Shown: positions 39,301 to 53,249, numbered from the stretch's first letter. The stretch: 64,000 bases of DNA from Pithys albifrons albifrons (GCF_047495875.1 NC_092458.1:8496439-8560438), one strand, 5' to 3'. Notes: generated from the sequence alone by a model not told the origin. Numbers and translations are program-made.

Positions 39301-42252
39301 ACTGTATGCATTTCTGGTCAGCCTTTACCAAAAGGAAGAAATTAAGAGAGGGTAAAGAGAAGGATGAAGGAGATGATCAAAACCACAGGAATTCTTACAT
39401 GTGAAGAAAGACTAAAGAAATTAAGTTCCCCAGCAGCCAGATAGAGTCACAGATAGAGGCAATTTACACCTGAGGGCAATATAACCACAGCTGGCATGGG
39501 GAGTGTGGGTAGGGAGTAAATTTTGTTTTCTTCCCACAAGAGTTAGGAGACACCCACTGAAATAAACAGGCAACAGATTTGAAAACTAACACAGAGAAGA
39601 AGTTGGTTTCATACTGTGCATAATTACAGCTGTGCAACTCATTGCCATAAATGGCTCAAAGGAACTGAAAAGTGGATTAAAAAAGTACCCAGAGGAGAGC
39701 CCATTGGTAGTCTATTAAACTGGATCACAAATGCAGCCTCCAGCTTGGCAAGTTTTGCAGTATCTGACTGGTGGAGGCAGAAGAAGTGAGTGAGGACAAG
39801 GATGATGCTCCACCAGCCTTTTTTTGCTTATTCTTCCTAGATGCCTGCTTCTGGCCTTTGTGTAAGATCAGTTCTTGAACTAGGTAAGCCTTTGGTCTGA
39901 TACAGTATTTCAGGGAGTCATGTTCTTATGCACCTCTTAGGTCAAAAGGAATCCCACCTGCACTCTCCCAATGCGGAACCCTGGGTAAGCTGCCTCAAGA
40001 CATGGCAAGACATGTGGTTAATCCCCACAATCTCCTCTTCTGTAATAAAGCCACTTTGAAACAAAGCACTGGTTCCTCAGGCAACAATGTCTCCCCATAG
40101 GAAAAAAAGCACTATTGTATGCTCTGTGGCTTCATTGTCTTGTCTTAAGATGGAGGAAAAAGGCAAGGCATGCCAACTCATTGCCTGTTTGACGGAAAAA
40201 CTGAGTTTATACAGATGAAGAGCAATTAAATTAGCATGTTGGAGTCACAAACTGCAGTGACTTGAACTAGAAAGCTTGTGTCACTGACAGAGGGTCCAAG
40301 TGTCAGTCTGTGGGGGACACAACAGGTCTTCTGCACACCTTTTCACACACAGTCAGGTCTCAGAAGGACATTATCATTGTAGATGGTTTCCACTCATTTT
40401 TCTCAGAAAAGTCACCATCTGGCAGTGCTCTTTTTATCTTGCCTCCAAAATATTGGATTTTGTGTGTACTGAGAAGCATTTTTTTAAAGTTGCATCAGCA
40501 AGAACAACACGACTACTTGGACTGGTACAACTAAGAAAAACAAATTTGAAATAGAAAAGCATATTGTGTAATCAGGAGTTAAATTCTTGCCCAGGTAACA
40601 ATGCACTAATTTTGGAGGGGACTGATGTAGCTTCAGGTTTTAAGTCAAGGCAGAACTGGGGCAGGTGAGGCATGATGGTGGGAATTACCTACTCGTGCAC
40701 TGATTCATTTGCAAAGTGCACTAACATCTGATCTGAAGTTCCCATTCCAGCTTGGTTCCCTGTTTCTGCATATCCTTCATTATCCCCTTTCCTCTTTGAA
40801 GAGATGGGTATTTTGTACTCTGATGACCTGCTGAAGGACAGGACACAAGACATCACAACCGAGCAGATTTTGCCTCTACTTCCCATTGCTCAGTTCCACC
40901 CCAAAAGAGTGTGCCAGGAGCTTCTGACATTAAATCTGAACACATTTTGCTGACTGTTGCAGAGTGCATGTGTGGCTGAAGCAGATTCATAACTGCAATT
41001 TTCAAGAACAAGACTACGAGAAACCCTTTCTTCCATCAAGAAAGGTGACTGCATGCCCTGCATCTGATTCAAGCAGATCACAGGTGATTTCCTATGGCAG
41101 CACCCAGGGACAACATTTTCAAGTGCACGGAGGATGCGGCTTTGCTCAAGGTGCTTAAGTCTCACAGAAGCACCCAAACAAGTAATGCTCATGCTTTTAG
41201 CAGTGCAGGCTTTCACAGGGACTGAGCAGGAGAGGAGTCGGCATTTTGCCGACTGGCATTTTGCCCCCCAAAACCCAAAGCCAAGGCCTGAGAGAATTCT
41301 CTCATTTGTTCAAAGACCTGGGATCAGGTCAGATGGATATGCCTAGAAGGGACAAGAGATCTTGACTATCTAGTGCTGGTCAGAAACTTCTGTCCTTGTC
41401 TAAACTGTGCTTGCTGGCAATGCAGAGTGACAGAAGTGTCTCCAGCATCTGTTGCAGGCACTGTTACTATTGTATGTCCTACTCCCACTGCTGAGGACAC
41501 TGTCTTTTCCCCATGACCAATGCATGTGTAGTCCTTTCTGTGCTGCCATGAGAAAAATTCATTTAAATCCCCTGAATGAATAGCACAGGAGCTCACTGTA
41601 ACGCTATCAGTTGTTTGGCAATTACATTAACAGGACTTGGCAACAGAAGAGTGATGAAACCTACCTATTCTGAGGAATTGCTCTATCCCTATCTGTGAAG
41701 GCAATAATAAGACTTTTCCATGGTATGAGGCTTGTGCTCCTCAGGCTGTGACACTCCCAAACAATGCCACGTGTAATAGGGAAGAAGGGCCTTAACTTTG
41801 CTGGTGGGCCTAAAGGAAAAGTCATGTTTCAGGCAGTGTTACGGGAGGCATCCCATCTTGAGTAACACATGGTGAGGCTGTCAAGCTCAGGACACTGTGT
41901 TTAACACCCTGCATTCTTTCCCAGCTTTGCCCTTCACTTTAACAAGAGATATATTCTATCCAAATTATATTGCTTAAGGCATGACAGATGAGAGAATGCT
42001 GTAGTGATCTTGGGCTGAAATAAAGTGCAAGCAGCTTAGAAACCAACAAACAGATGGGAAAGAGAAACCTCCCTCTTCCATTTCAAATCAGTGCACACCA
42101 GCAGTGCCATAAAAAACCAGCAATCTGAGGGTCAGCAGGAGAGAAAGAGGAAACTCTTCCTACCCACAGATCCGAGGGTGATACAGAATCAGAACTTACT
42201 GGTATTCCTCCACGAACACACATTAATGTGCAGAAAGGCACTGCAAGGCAGC
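36331..42252. other. Intergenic DNA, no gene seen
   Basis: AT-rich ordinary sequence. A possible CR1-like scrap at about 38,215-38,255 is too weak to call. No coding signal. Confidence 0.4.
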
Positions 42253-42280
42253 GGGGGGAGTGGGGGGTGGGGTGGAGGGG
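42253..42280 (+). repeat. G-quadruplex-type G-rich run
   Basis: Four G-runs of 6, 6, 4 and 4 with spacers AGT, T and TGGA. This meets the usual G3+N1-7 quadruplex pattern on the plus strand. No gene is nearby. Confidence 0.7.
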
Positions 42281-45200
42281 AGAGGTGCTAGTGGGTCATG
42301 GGGCTCTAGAAGAGTTTGTTATGAGCTAGCAAGTGGGAACAGGGATGTATGGACCATCTCCTGGCTCTAAATCTGTTTTCAGGGGATGGAGAATCTGCCT
42401 GAGTCAGGCATAAGCTGCACAGCTTCCAGGAGGAGCAAACAGAGAGCAAAGCTTTCTGGAATGCAGGATTTTGAAGAGTTAGGCTGTAATTTTAACAGTG
42501 CTTTCTGCTCAGCTGGGCAGTGGTTCCTCCCAACTTCTTTCCTCCCATGCCTATAAATGTCTTGGTACTAAGAGCTGTTCAATGATTCATGCAACACCTG
42601 ATCTGACTCCATATGGCTTCTCTTCACCATCTGTATCATTCCCTCCCAAATCATGGCCAGAAGTGCTGGACTTGCCTTTGCCAACAAATGGGCTCTTGGG
42701 TAAAGCAGACTTTGAGCTGGAGGGATCATTTTTAACCATCTGCTCCTCTGTCCTTAAAACTGGGCACAGTGACATTCCTGTCAATCAATGGACTGATGCA
42801 TCTTTCCCTGGCCCAACTGCCTGCATCCAGGTTCTTGTCCTTGGCTTTGCTTGCTTCAAACCCACTGCCCTCAAGGATGATATATGCTCCTCTTTGCATT
42901 TACGTTAATGTTAACCTGACATTGTTAACAAAACTGGGCACTCCACATCCAAGATGCCTTTTAAGAAGTGCCAAATGGCTTACTGAAGACTAACCCTGCT
43001 CACAAGTGTGTTGCCCTGATAACATGAGAAGCTTTAATTCTGGCTGGTGTTACCTGGCGCCTGGGGCCCCATCATTCATCCTAACTTGGTAGCCACCAGA
43101 GGGGCTGCTCTTGTACCATCTAAAAACCATTTGGGGCTGGATCCATCACCCCTATTTTCTCCATCCACTAAAATCACTAGTTATATTTCCTGAAGGACAC
43201 ATGCCTGATGTTTTTGTGCCTGTCACCCAGCAGTGCTATTCAAAGGTGGGAGAATGCCTGAGCTGAAAGTAAGGGGGCCACAGCCATGCAGGTGATGGGC
43301 AGGCCCAGCAGGGATACCCAAGCAGAGGTTGTTCCACATTGCTGTACGTCATCCAGACTTTGTGTATTTCTCCTTTTAGTGAGTTCCACATTCCAGTCTA
43401 GCTGGGCTGCTGTTGGCCTGCACACTTCCCTGTGTTATTTTTTTCCTCTTGCCAGCACATACAGCTTAGGCAAAACACTTGAACGTTTTGTCTTTTAAAT
43501 ATTTACTTCCTCATAAGCAGCCATCCTGGCACCTAGTCAGATTTCCAAAATAATGCAGTTAGGAGTAAAGTTATCTGCCTTCAGATGTTGCCCAGCTCCT
43601 TCATTGTGAAGAAGTCTTGAACTCTGCACTCGGCCCTTAAAGCCAAGGAGGCTTTAAGTGCAAGGTTTACTTTTTTTGCCAGCCTCATGCTCTGCCCTTG
43701 CTGTGGGGCTGAGACAGGGCTGCCCACCCCTCCTCTTCTGAGTGCCTGCTGCCACTGCTGCGTTTTTCCACTTGCACTCTGAGATTATCTCTAGTAATAC
43801 TGTCTCTAAGATAGTTTGCCATCTTCCCTCACCATAGACAATGAAAGAGAAAAATGAGGCAATTCACAGTGATTCCCTCCAGAAGCTACCCTAAGCAGAG
43901 GGAGGGGCATAGGTACAGGGGACCACAACAGAAACCTGGGAAGTCCTGTTGCCATCCAAACCAAGAGGCCTGAAAAGAATGGGGGGTTCATTCCCTTAGC
44001 AAAGGCCCAACAACCAGACTTGATATAGCTGACACTGGACAGTTTAGCCCCATGTCTGTGCTGTCTGTAGCACACTCAGGGGGTGCGTTCTATGAACTGT
44101 CACTTTCTTTAACCTACCCAGTCCTTGGCAGGGCAGTGCTGACACTGGCTCAGGCTCTGAGCAGCTGTACCAGCCTGACCTCTTCTTGGGCTTCAGCTCA
44201 CATAACCCAGCACCACTCCACCAGGACTGGCTGTGTAAATTAAATCCAGGTTAAAGGAAAGATGTAATATACTGCAAGTCTGCATTCAGCTACAGCTGAG
44301 CTGTAAACCTGCTCCTGTGGATGTTCATGGTAGGAAGTTGAGCCAAGAGAATAGTTTTGAGAGGTCAATCTGCAAAGCCAGTGTTTAAAAGGAACTTTTG
44401 TACATGAAATTTGAGACATGCCTATTTGCATGTGCCTGCATGCTATTGCAATAACACTAACCCATTGTATTCCTACTTGCAAATAATTGATGTATGTTTT
44501 CTGTGCCTGTGCACATACACATGTGCAGTCACACACACAGACTGGGTGAGGGGCATTAGCTTAAGCTGACTGCTGCAAATGTAAGAAGCAGATTTGATAA
44601 TGACCCCAAATATGGACCCAAATGTTCCTTCTTCTGCTACTAATTGATCTAATGGATTTCATATTTGTAACCAGGCAGTGGTTTGTATTGTAAGTTTCTT
44701 TTTGTTTGCTGCTTTAGAAAAAACCCAAAACACTAGAACATAACACATACCATATTTGCAGATGTAATTGCCATGAAATGCCCCCCCCGCCCCCAAAGCA
44801 GTTGCCAATAGAGGATTACTAATAGTTTGGAGCAGTTGAACTGTAATTTATGCTGGCAAACTCTGGGGAAGAAATCCTCAGTCACTATGCACACAAGTAT
44901 AAAGATATAAATTAATACTAATCTATTTTAAGGGCAACAGTGATGTCAGAAGGGAAAGCACAATTTCCTTTTATTCAGGTGTGGGAAAACCGAGACAATT
45001 GATCAGAGTCTGAGGTGAGAGTAAATCTGCCATGTCACTGCTGCATGTAGCTGCTGTGGCATCTGCTCCCTCTTTGGAGGCACATCCTTGCCTTCCCTGG
45101 TAATGCTGCACTTCATCTCTGTCCATTCACACTCTCCCCCATACAACTACTGTTCCTGGTGCTCCTTGTTTTCTTTTCCCCTTTATCCCAGCCAAGTTTC

Positions 45201-46895
45201 AGGGACTCTACAACCCTTTCCACTTGAGGGTGAAATTCGATTGAATCCCTCTCTGAGACTGCCAGGCCCAGCTGGGAAGATAATGACATATCTGCCTGTG
45301 CCACAGTAATTCTGGCCACTTCAATTAATAAAAAAAAAAAACAAGAAAAGGTAAAAAAAAGAAAATAATTGTATGCTCTACAGCTCTCAAACTGACACCT
45401 TTCAGGAGTGCTAAATGGTCTTAATAAGTAAATAAAATGCAGGCTACTTATCAGAGATCAGAATGGCACCTTTGCAGCTGTTCCTATCTCTTGAGGATAA
45501 AGATACAACTAGGAAAGGGGGGGAGGAGCTTTTTAATTAAAATACCACTTAATTTGTAACCACTTCAATCTGTTTAGTAAGCTTAATTTCAATATAGAGA
45601 TTCTCTACTGGATAGAAGAAAATTTCAGAAGGATCCTCCTTGGTTTATCGGATGGGTGTGTATTGGGACAGATTTAAAAACATTTTAGTGTAGCTGATGG
45701 ACCATGACCTTTTAGTATCAGTTAAATCCAGTTTTATTTTTTTAAGAGGTATGCTATTGAAAGGCACTGGCAGCCAAGTTAGAAAAGTCTGCCATAGTAT
45801 TTTCACAGGATCATTCCAAGGTACTCTGTTGTTCATGCCAAGCAATAAAACATTTTTTTTGTGAGCATTTCTGGACACTGCTGTGCTTTCAGCACAGGCA
45901 AATTGTGTCCAAAAAGTGCTATTTCACAGAGAAAACTAAGTTTTAAATAACAGAGTTTTACTTTTCTGCATTCAGATAATGAAACAAACAAACAAACAAA
46001 GAATGGATTTACATGTGTTGTACATATAACATGAGAGAGGAGGCATGTACTCAAATATTGTTGTAATTATTTTTCACTTGTAGTCCTCCATATGTTTGCA
46101 CTGCAGTCAGTGAACAATAGAAAAGGTCTCCTGTGGTTAATTTTACACCTGCAAAGTCCCCTGGATACAAACCAAGATTGTGTGGCCAAGTGCATAAAGT
46201 ATCCTGCTTATCTGGCCTATGAATTCATGTGCTTCAGGGGATTGGAGGAGATGGGGAGAATATGAGGAATTTTATTATTTTCAGTCTTTAGCAGATTTTC
46301 ATTACTTTTACGCTTTCTATCTCCAACACCTGAGGAAAGAAATCCCTACAGCTTCAGGTTTTCAATGTAAAGATGAGAAGAATTCCCTGCAGTTCTCTGC
46401 CCCATGCAGGCAAAGGGAGAAATCCAAGGCTCCCTCCATGGGTTCCCCCATGCTCTATACCCCATGTGCAGGACCACGTGAGTGTGTGTGAGTGTGCCCC
46501 AGCAGAGCCTGCCCCCAGCACAGCCTGGCTGAACCAGTGACCATCCTGGCACATCGTAGACAGGGAAGCCACGCCACAGGGACACTTCTGATTTTCATTC
46601 AGCCCTGCCCCCTCCCTTTCATACTGCTTCTAATGATCTGCCATTTATCATTATTGCTTCAAAATCCATGGAGACACCAGCATTTTTTTCTCTAGCAGTG
46701 CACTGGCTGGAGTCTCCTGGGTTTTCCAGCCTTGCAACAGGCTCCAGTGACCTTGTGCTGGCCCAGCGCCTGTGCTTCAGCACCTCCTTCGCAGCCTGGA
46801 CAGCAAGGCTAGCTGATACCCACTTCTCACCCACGAGCACTGGTGTTCTGGGTGTCCCTCACCTTCTGCAACAGGCTCAGACCTCGGCTGCAGTC
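42281..46895. other. Intergenic DNA, no gene seen
   Basis: It holds a C-rich run at 44,780-44,795, A-rich runs at 45,330-45,365 and the short AAAC repeat. Frames such as 42498-42908 show no domain. Confidence 0.4.
45982..46000. repeat. (AAAC)n short microsatellite
   Basis: AAACAAACAAACAAACAAA, a little under five units. Confidence 0.85.
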
Positions 46896-47110
46896 ACCAC
46901 ACATTACCATAATAGAAATAATTAGTGCTTCACAGCCAGGCAGATTTAATAAGCCTGGGAGTCTGACACTAATGTATCAATGGCATAGTTTACAGTACAT
47001 CGTTGGTATTCTTTGGGAGCCGCGACCTATATTCTGATGTAAAGGATCTTCAGTGTTCCTTTGCAAATAAAAGTAAATGTTAATTAAAGCATTTTTCTTC
47101 GAAAGGCCTT
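46896..47110. promoter_or_regulatory. Candidate conserved noncoding element, homeodomain-core rich
   Basis: Dense TAAT cores (ACCATAATAGAAATAATTAG, TTTAATAAGCC, CACTAATGTATC, TGTTAATTAAAGC) with retained CpGs (ACATCGTTGG, GAGCCGCGACC) and no repeats. Of the candidates in this window this one looks strongest. Confidence 0.3.
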
Positions 47111-50100
47111 TTTAAAAATGACCTACAATTCCAATATTTGTTTTATGGCACACACAGATAGAAGGACTCACAGTCTCACAGGAAACATCATGTGAATGTA
47201 AGAAGGAAAAAGGAAAAAACCTGTAAGTAGATTAATTCCCTTCCTCAGCACATGAGAGTACAGACTGGTGGTGGGTTACAGGAAAGCTGAAGTGAGGAGG
47301 ATACCTAGTGCACATGGTTGAAACATTAAGCTTTTAACTGCAGAAAAGATTTGTATCAATTTTTCTTTTTGTGAAAGGGATGGCTAACACATACAAAAAT
47401 GAAATGTAGTGTAACATTTGCATTGTTTTCAAAATAGAGGCCTGGAGGTATTTTATTTTCCCTTTCATAATTTTTCTCTCTTAAAGAAAACTCTCTTACA
47501 CAGTTTATTTGAGGTTATATCTTTCTACACAGCTCTTTGCAGTATATTTTCAGTTGCACTGACAGTGCACTTCAGAAGATGAGATCACATACAAAATGCA
47601 ATGTCTTTTGCAGACATAAAAAAACGTTCCTCTTTTTGCACTGAACAACTCTCTGGGTTTTTTTGTGCAGTTCTTCCAGCTGCAAGGCCTACTAAAGCTC
47701 AGCTGAAATATATGATCTCACTGTAATATCCTAAGACATTCCAATCACCAACAAATGTTCTTGCTTTTATTAAAAACAAAACAAAAACCAAACCCACAGA
47801 GTCCACAGGGAGTCAGACTCTGCTATTGTTCTTCCATTTCTGATGCAAGTCAGGAGATACCAGACAATACAAATTACTGAGTCACTACTCACTAAGCTAA
47901 GCTGTATTTGCTGAAACAACAGCTCACCCAGCTGACTTTTCCAAGTTAGCAGGAAGAATATAAAGACAAAAAAAAGTGCTCAGTGTTAAAAAAACTGAGG
48001 TGCTTTTACATAGCTAGGTATGCTGTGGAGCTGGGAAACAAGGGAATCAGATGGAGATTTCAAAGGGAAACCTCTTGAGTTGGAGCTGAATTGGATGGGT
48101 TTGTTCTGCAACCAAGTGGAGACAGGAAAGGATGGCTCACAGCTACAAGGTATAGGCAGAAAAGGGAGAGTCAGACTGGGCAGGCACTAGATAAAGAAAA
48201 TATTACATTCTAGCATATAGGATACTTAATTCAATCCTAAAATAAAGATGACCAGGGCTTCACCATTTAACAGGCACATTGGACTTGGAAATTGATTCAG
48301 GACAAGGGGTTCAGCAGCAGTCTGCTTCTTTCAGCACTTTTTCTTTAAATATCCTAGAATTCATCAAACAGAAGATAGATTACGCTTTATAATATAAGCC
48401 TCCTGAGGGGATGCTGCTAAAAGGCTGTCAGCAGAAAGAAAAAAAAGTGTTCAAAATGTGCATGTAGGGTTAGGGACTCCACATTTCAACTAATCTGCAG
48501 CTGGAGATGAGATGCATTTGCATTTGCTCCCGTGGCTGAGAAGTAATATTCATTACAAAAGCTATTTCTAAATAGTTCTAGCTTAAAATTTTTTATTCAC
48601 GCATAACCCATATAAAATTATTTTTTACATAGATATAAATATACAAACATATGTGTGTATATATATAATATATACATATATATTACATGTATATTTTTAT
48701 ATATATAAAATATATAAATTTTTAAATTCTGTCAATCTTGCCTCCCTCCAGTAGGATCTGCAGAGAGAATACTTTCAGTTTCATTTGTGTTTGCGTCAGA
48801 CCTTCAAATAAAGGCCAGAATTTACTTAATTACTGTAGTGCTGATGGGCTTTCTGCTCAGAAACCCTTTTGCACAAAGCATTGTGTATAGAAAAAAGAAT
48901 AAAGTGACCCCTGGCCCAGAAATCTTACTTGTCATGGTTTCAGCATCCATCCACTCTGCAAATGCGTGGCTTTTGTTAATGATCACTGTCATTTTCCTGA
49001 CATTTAGCTGAATAGACTTTCTTTGGCGAAATTAAGACTGACAGGAGAAACATCTCTGTAATCCAGAGTACTGAAGATTATGTTTCTGCATTTTTCAAAG
49101 CAGCTAGGTTTCACTGTTTGCTATTCTGACCATGTTCTTAGACCCCTGTGACAGAGGGGAAGTTGGGGCTCTGGCTTACATTCTCTCACAGAGCTTTGTC
49201 ACAGCTTCAGGCACTGTCACTCCTCTTGGTCTTTCTTTCTGCACTCAGAGAAGTCAGCAGAAGAGAATTTGGGCAGACACCTCAGCCACTGCTGTTCAGA
49301 GTCCAGTATCCTTGTGCAAGGTTCCATGCTGAATTACCAACTGGAGTAGGTTACTTACACAGATGGGACAAGGGCAGTAACCTCCAGGAGGGGGGAATAG
49401 CTAAATTTGCAAAGCTTATCTGAGTGCCCACAACACTCATTTCCTACATTTGTTACTTGCAATCATTTGGTGTATCATTATACATTTTTTTTATTATTTG
49501 CATGATCTTTCAACTGTGTTTCCATATTAATCTTTCCTACCTTAAGATGTCATAAATAGAAGTTATGTTCTCAGATGCTGTTTGCAGAACTGGACCATAG
49601 GCTCAAGTGTAATAAACTCAAAGCCAACCAAAAGTTTGACTAGAACAGGAGGTCTGGAGGTAAAGGTTTTGTCCACAGTATCTGAGAAAAGACTTTCTTA
49701 AAACAAGTGCATATTTAAAATGGAAATGACAAAAGACACAAAAATAAAAAGGATTTCAATACTTGGGGTGTGATGGGGTTTTTTTCCCCTTTTACAAATG
49801 TTATGCTGTCTTTGTTGTCATAGGAAAGGTATCTTTTACTGTGTTGCCAAATCTGAGTAAAGATTGATGCTTTGGACAGTAAGAACCAAAGTAGGATGCA
49901 ATACAAAAACTTCTCTCAAAATCCAGCTTACTTAGACCCATTGCTTGCAGACTCCTTAGCAATCTCCACGTTAATGCAGACCTCAGAAAGCAAACAGATG
50001 GTTACTGAAACAGGCCTGCCTTTCTCATCAGCTTTTCATCCAAGCAGATAGACCAGCTCTAGATGATGTTATTCCAGGTTCTTTCACCAAACTCTCAGAC

Positions 50101-50895
50101 AGTCTTCAGAGTCAAAACCATAGTGAGCAATTCAAGATAATGCCCTGGATTCCTGCAGACACTGAGGGTTTGTCTATGTGCAGTTTAAAAGGTGTGACAT
50201 TAGCAGGCATTAACTGGGGCAAGAAGAGCATGCATCAAACAAGTCCTGTTTGAGCTTTAACTCATTTGGCTTGAACTGAATAGAAGCAGGGATGGTCTTC
50301 TGCATACTGAAAGGCACTAGTAAGCAAATATTGCACATCTTAACTTAGGTAAGTCCATACACCAACTAAGCTAAGCAATTTAAGGCATTCAATAGAAAAG
50401 ATATACACAGCATCCTATTTGCAGTACAGTTTTCCATCTCTGGTTAGTAACCTCTACTCCTCAAAAGATCTTGCAAAATCTCCTATCTGGTCAGGTCTCT
50501 TCCTTTTCCCAAATCTTTTCTGCACTTACTCAGTATACTTTCACTACCATGTCACTCTGGTCTTCCCAAAGCTAGCACACCAGTTTATTTCAGTAAGTTT
50601 CACCTGCCCAAATACTTTGGGATACAGCCACCTTCCACATTTGCAAATCCTCTTGTTTTCACTGGTTTGGTACTCTCTGCCCTGTAATTGGAACGTTTCC
50701 TGTGTCCAACTAGGTACCCAATGATACTTATAAATTTCTTCTGGCCTACAATATTGTTACACTGCCTTCTGAAACCTGACACTACCGAAAGAAAGACGTC
50801 CTTATGGACAGCCTGTGGTTGCTTCACACAGCTCTGGGAATTTTCCAAGCCTCTGCCTGCCTGCTTATGACTCTGGAATTCTCTTCCTCACTGGG
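47111..50895. other. Intergenic DNA, no gene seen
   Basis: AT-rich, with the TA-rich patch at 48.6-48.7 kb. No gene, RNA or recognised transposon otherwise. Confidence 0.4.
48633..48720. repeat. AT-rich imperfect (TA)n region
   Basis: About 88 bases of mixed TATA, TGTG and TACA steps with short palindromes. Simple low-complexity DNA. Confidence 0.75.
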
Positions 50896-51437
50896 TGTGC
50901 TGGTTTTGGCTGGGTCAGTTACTTTTCTTCACAGTAGCTAGTATGGGGCCATGTTTTAGATTTGTGCTGGAAACATGGTTGATAATGCAGATACATTTCC
51001 CCTCATGCTGAGCAGCGCTTGCACAGTCAAGGGGTTTTCATCTCCTCACTCCATTCCACCAGCAAACAGACTGGGGCTGCAAAGAAGTTGGGAGGGTTCA
51101 GGGCCAGGACAGCTGACCCCGATTGACCACAGGGGTACCCCACACCACAGGGCGTCATACAGCATACAGAACTGAGGGAAGAAGGAAGGAAGGAGGGGAC
51201 AGAGTGTCTTTCCAAATCACTGTTACATTTGATGGTGCCTGGCTTCCCTGGAGATGGCTGCCCATGGAAGCAGCAAATTAATTTCTTGTTTTACTTTACC
51301 TATTAAGCTGTCTTTATTTCAGCCCCTGAGTTTTTTCACTTTTACCCTTCTGATTCTCTCCGCCATCTCACTGTGGGAAGTGAGCAAGTAAGCATGGGGC
51401 TTAGCTGCCTGCTGGGGTTAAACCAATGGGCCCCACA
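50896..51437 (+). mobile_element. Solo LTR of an avian endogenous retrovirus
   Basis: It starts TGTGCTGGTTTTGGCTGGGT. It contains the family landmarks CACAGTAGCTAGTATGGGG, GGACAGCTGACCCCGATTG, GGAGATGGCTGCCCATGG and CTGTCTTTATTTCAGCCCC, and finishes near GGGGTTAAACCAATGGG. The poly(A) signal position has decayed to ATTAAG, and the TATA region is not intact. The 3' boundary is uncertain by about 10 bases. It is related to, but a different subfamily from, the copy at 54930, and lies about 1.8 kb beyond the BEND2 poly(A) site. Confidence 0.75.
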
Positions 51438-53189
51438 AAGCAGATGCAACCCGTGGAAAGTTCACACTAGGAGATTAAATGCCAAAGCATCTATGAAGGC
51501 TGTGAGCAAAGAGGATGCTGAACATGCTGTTCCATCATTCCCACACTTTATTGATTCATACAAAACTACGAGAACAGTTGCCCCATGTGTTAAAGATTTA
51601 TAGATGATGTTAAAAGTAACCAAAACAAAAATAGCATCTCACTGAACAAACAATCCCTACTCAAATTAATTTTTAAAAGGAAGGATTTATCTTAAAAGAA
51701 TACAGCTCAAATTTCAAATTTTCGAGTGAGAGGACCAGTCAAATTTTCAGAACGGCATTATTCTGTCAAGGGTATCTCATGTTTCCGTCAGGGAGGTTTT
51801 CGGTTTCTCAGAAAAACTTCTGGCTCTCGGTAGGTGGTGCTATAGCCCTTCAATCCACCTGCGAGCAAACGCCCTGCTTCCAGTGCTGAAGAGAATTTCA
51901 TGGAGTACTATGATCAGTCTCACCTCACCACTTGAGGGCGAAGGCTGGAGGAGGAATAAAAAAAAACCCAAACAACAAAACTATGCTGCAGTTGCAAGTT
52001 AAATACTTACATAATCCTGTAGTTAGGGTGGCATTTAAAGTCAGCAGTTCTCATTGCACTTCATGCACTGGTATCATCGTACCATACACTGAACGAAACG
52101 GTGACTGTACAAGAGAACTACAAAATTACCACAGTCATATCTATAAAAGATACAGATAAAGAACTGCACGAATATTTAGTACTTTCTACAGCCTGTTCTA
52201 AAATCCTATGAGCACTTCCATCAAATGATGTAAATAAACACTTGAAGAAAATAGGAAGTATTGATATTGTTCTATGGGATGAGTTTTGGCTATAAAAGCT
52301 GAAACATCTGTAAGATGGGTTTTTTAGATCCATGCTGTGAAACCTGCAAAAAATTTGATCAGAGCCCAAAGTGGGCACCAAGAGGCCCCAGAGGTGCCTT
52401 GAGCAGTCTGGCGATGTCCCTCTTATGCCAAGACCTGTATGCCATCATCCCCACAGGGCTATGCTGCAGGGTGGCCACACCAGCCCCATCCCCTGAACCC
52501 CCCTTACTTGGCAGGGGAACCAGAGCATCCCACTCACGGTCATGTCTGCAGTCCTGCAGTCCCTGGCTCCTGCATGAAACTCAAACCTGCATTGCAGTGC
52601 TGTCTCTGCTGCTGCCAAGTGGACCCAACCCGTCACCTTGTCTCCTCTGGCCTGGGCATGGTCCCTGCCAGTCACCACCCCAGCCCAGCCCAGAGCACTG
52701 TTTTGGCAAGGGCTGCTTGGCCCCAGCTTGCTCTCCCTCACATTAAGCTCTCCCAGCCATGAAGTGCAGTGAACAACTGTATTCATTTGTAAGCCATGAG
52801 CACGGAGTGACTCACCTCACCTGGCTGTGAACTCTGTTTCAAATGAGCAGTTTGCCTCCCAGCCCTATTTTATTCCTTGAATAAGAACTAACACAAAAAC
52901 TGATTCCACTGTATGAATAAGGCCTCACCAGTAAGAATTCATCAGTTCAGTTTAAAGGACCTTCTTAAAAATTTTACTGAACTCCTTTTGTGGAAATCTC
53001 TGTTTCAGAGAGCTCACAGAGCTGTAAATGACGAGTCAAGAGAACTGCTTTAGTTTACTGACTCAGTTAAGGCAGACATCACTGGAAATCATCTCACCTC
53101 AAGCAGAACACATGGCTCAAAGCCCTGGTTTTTTAAAGGAGATCAGAAGAATCTTTTCAGATGAAACTGTACTTAACTGCAGATCCATG
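51438..53189. other. Intergenic DNA downstream of BEND2
   Basis: No gene is supported. 52370-52760 is GC-rich with chance open frames on both strands, none with coding signatures. The rest is AT-rich. A CTTGAGGGCGAAGG-type stretch near 51930 is unremarkable. Confidence 0.45.
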
Positions 53190-53249
53190 GTGCAAAAAAT
53201 ACACAAGACACACAGATGTAGTCAAGGAGCTATATGTGGTAGTTTTATT
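53190..53249 (-). terminator. Poly(A) signal and GU-rich downstream element of BEND2
   Basis: On the minus strand AATAAA lies at 53249-53244. About 25-50 bases further on comes a stretch of TGTGTGTCTTGTGTATTTTTT character (about 53215-53195), which is a textbook downstream GU/U element. Cleavage is expected near 53220-53230. Position and orientation fit the end of the BEND2 transcript. Confidence 0.55.

Noticed and set aside
42498..42908. 136-codon open frame with Ser/Pro-rich product
   Set aside because: It looks protein-like at a glance, but I see no motif, no splice partners and competing open frames.
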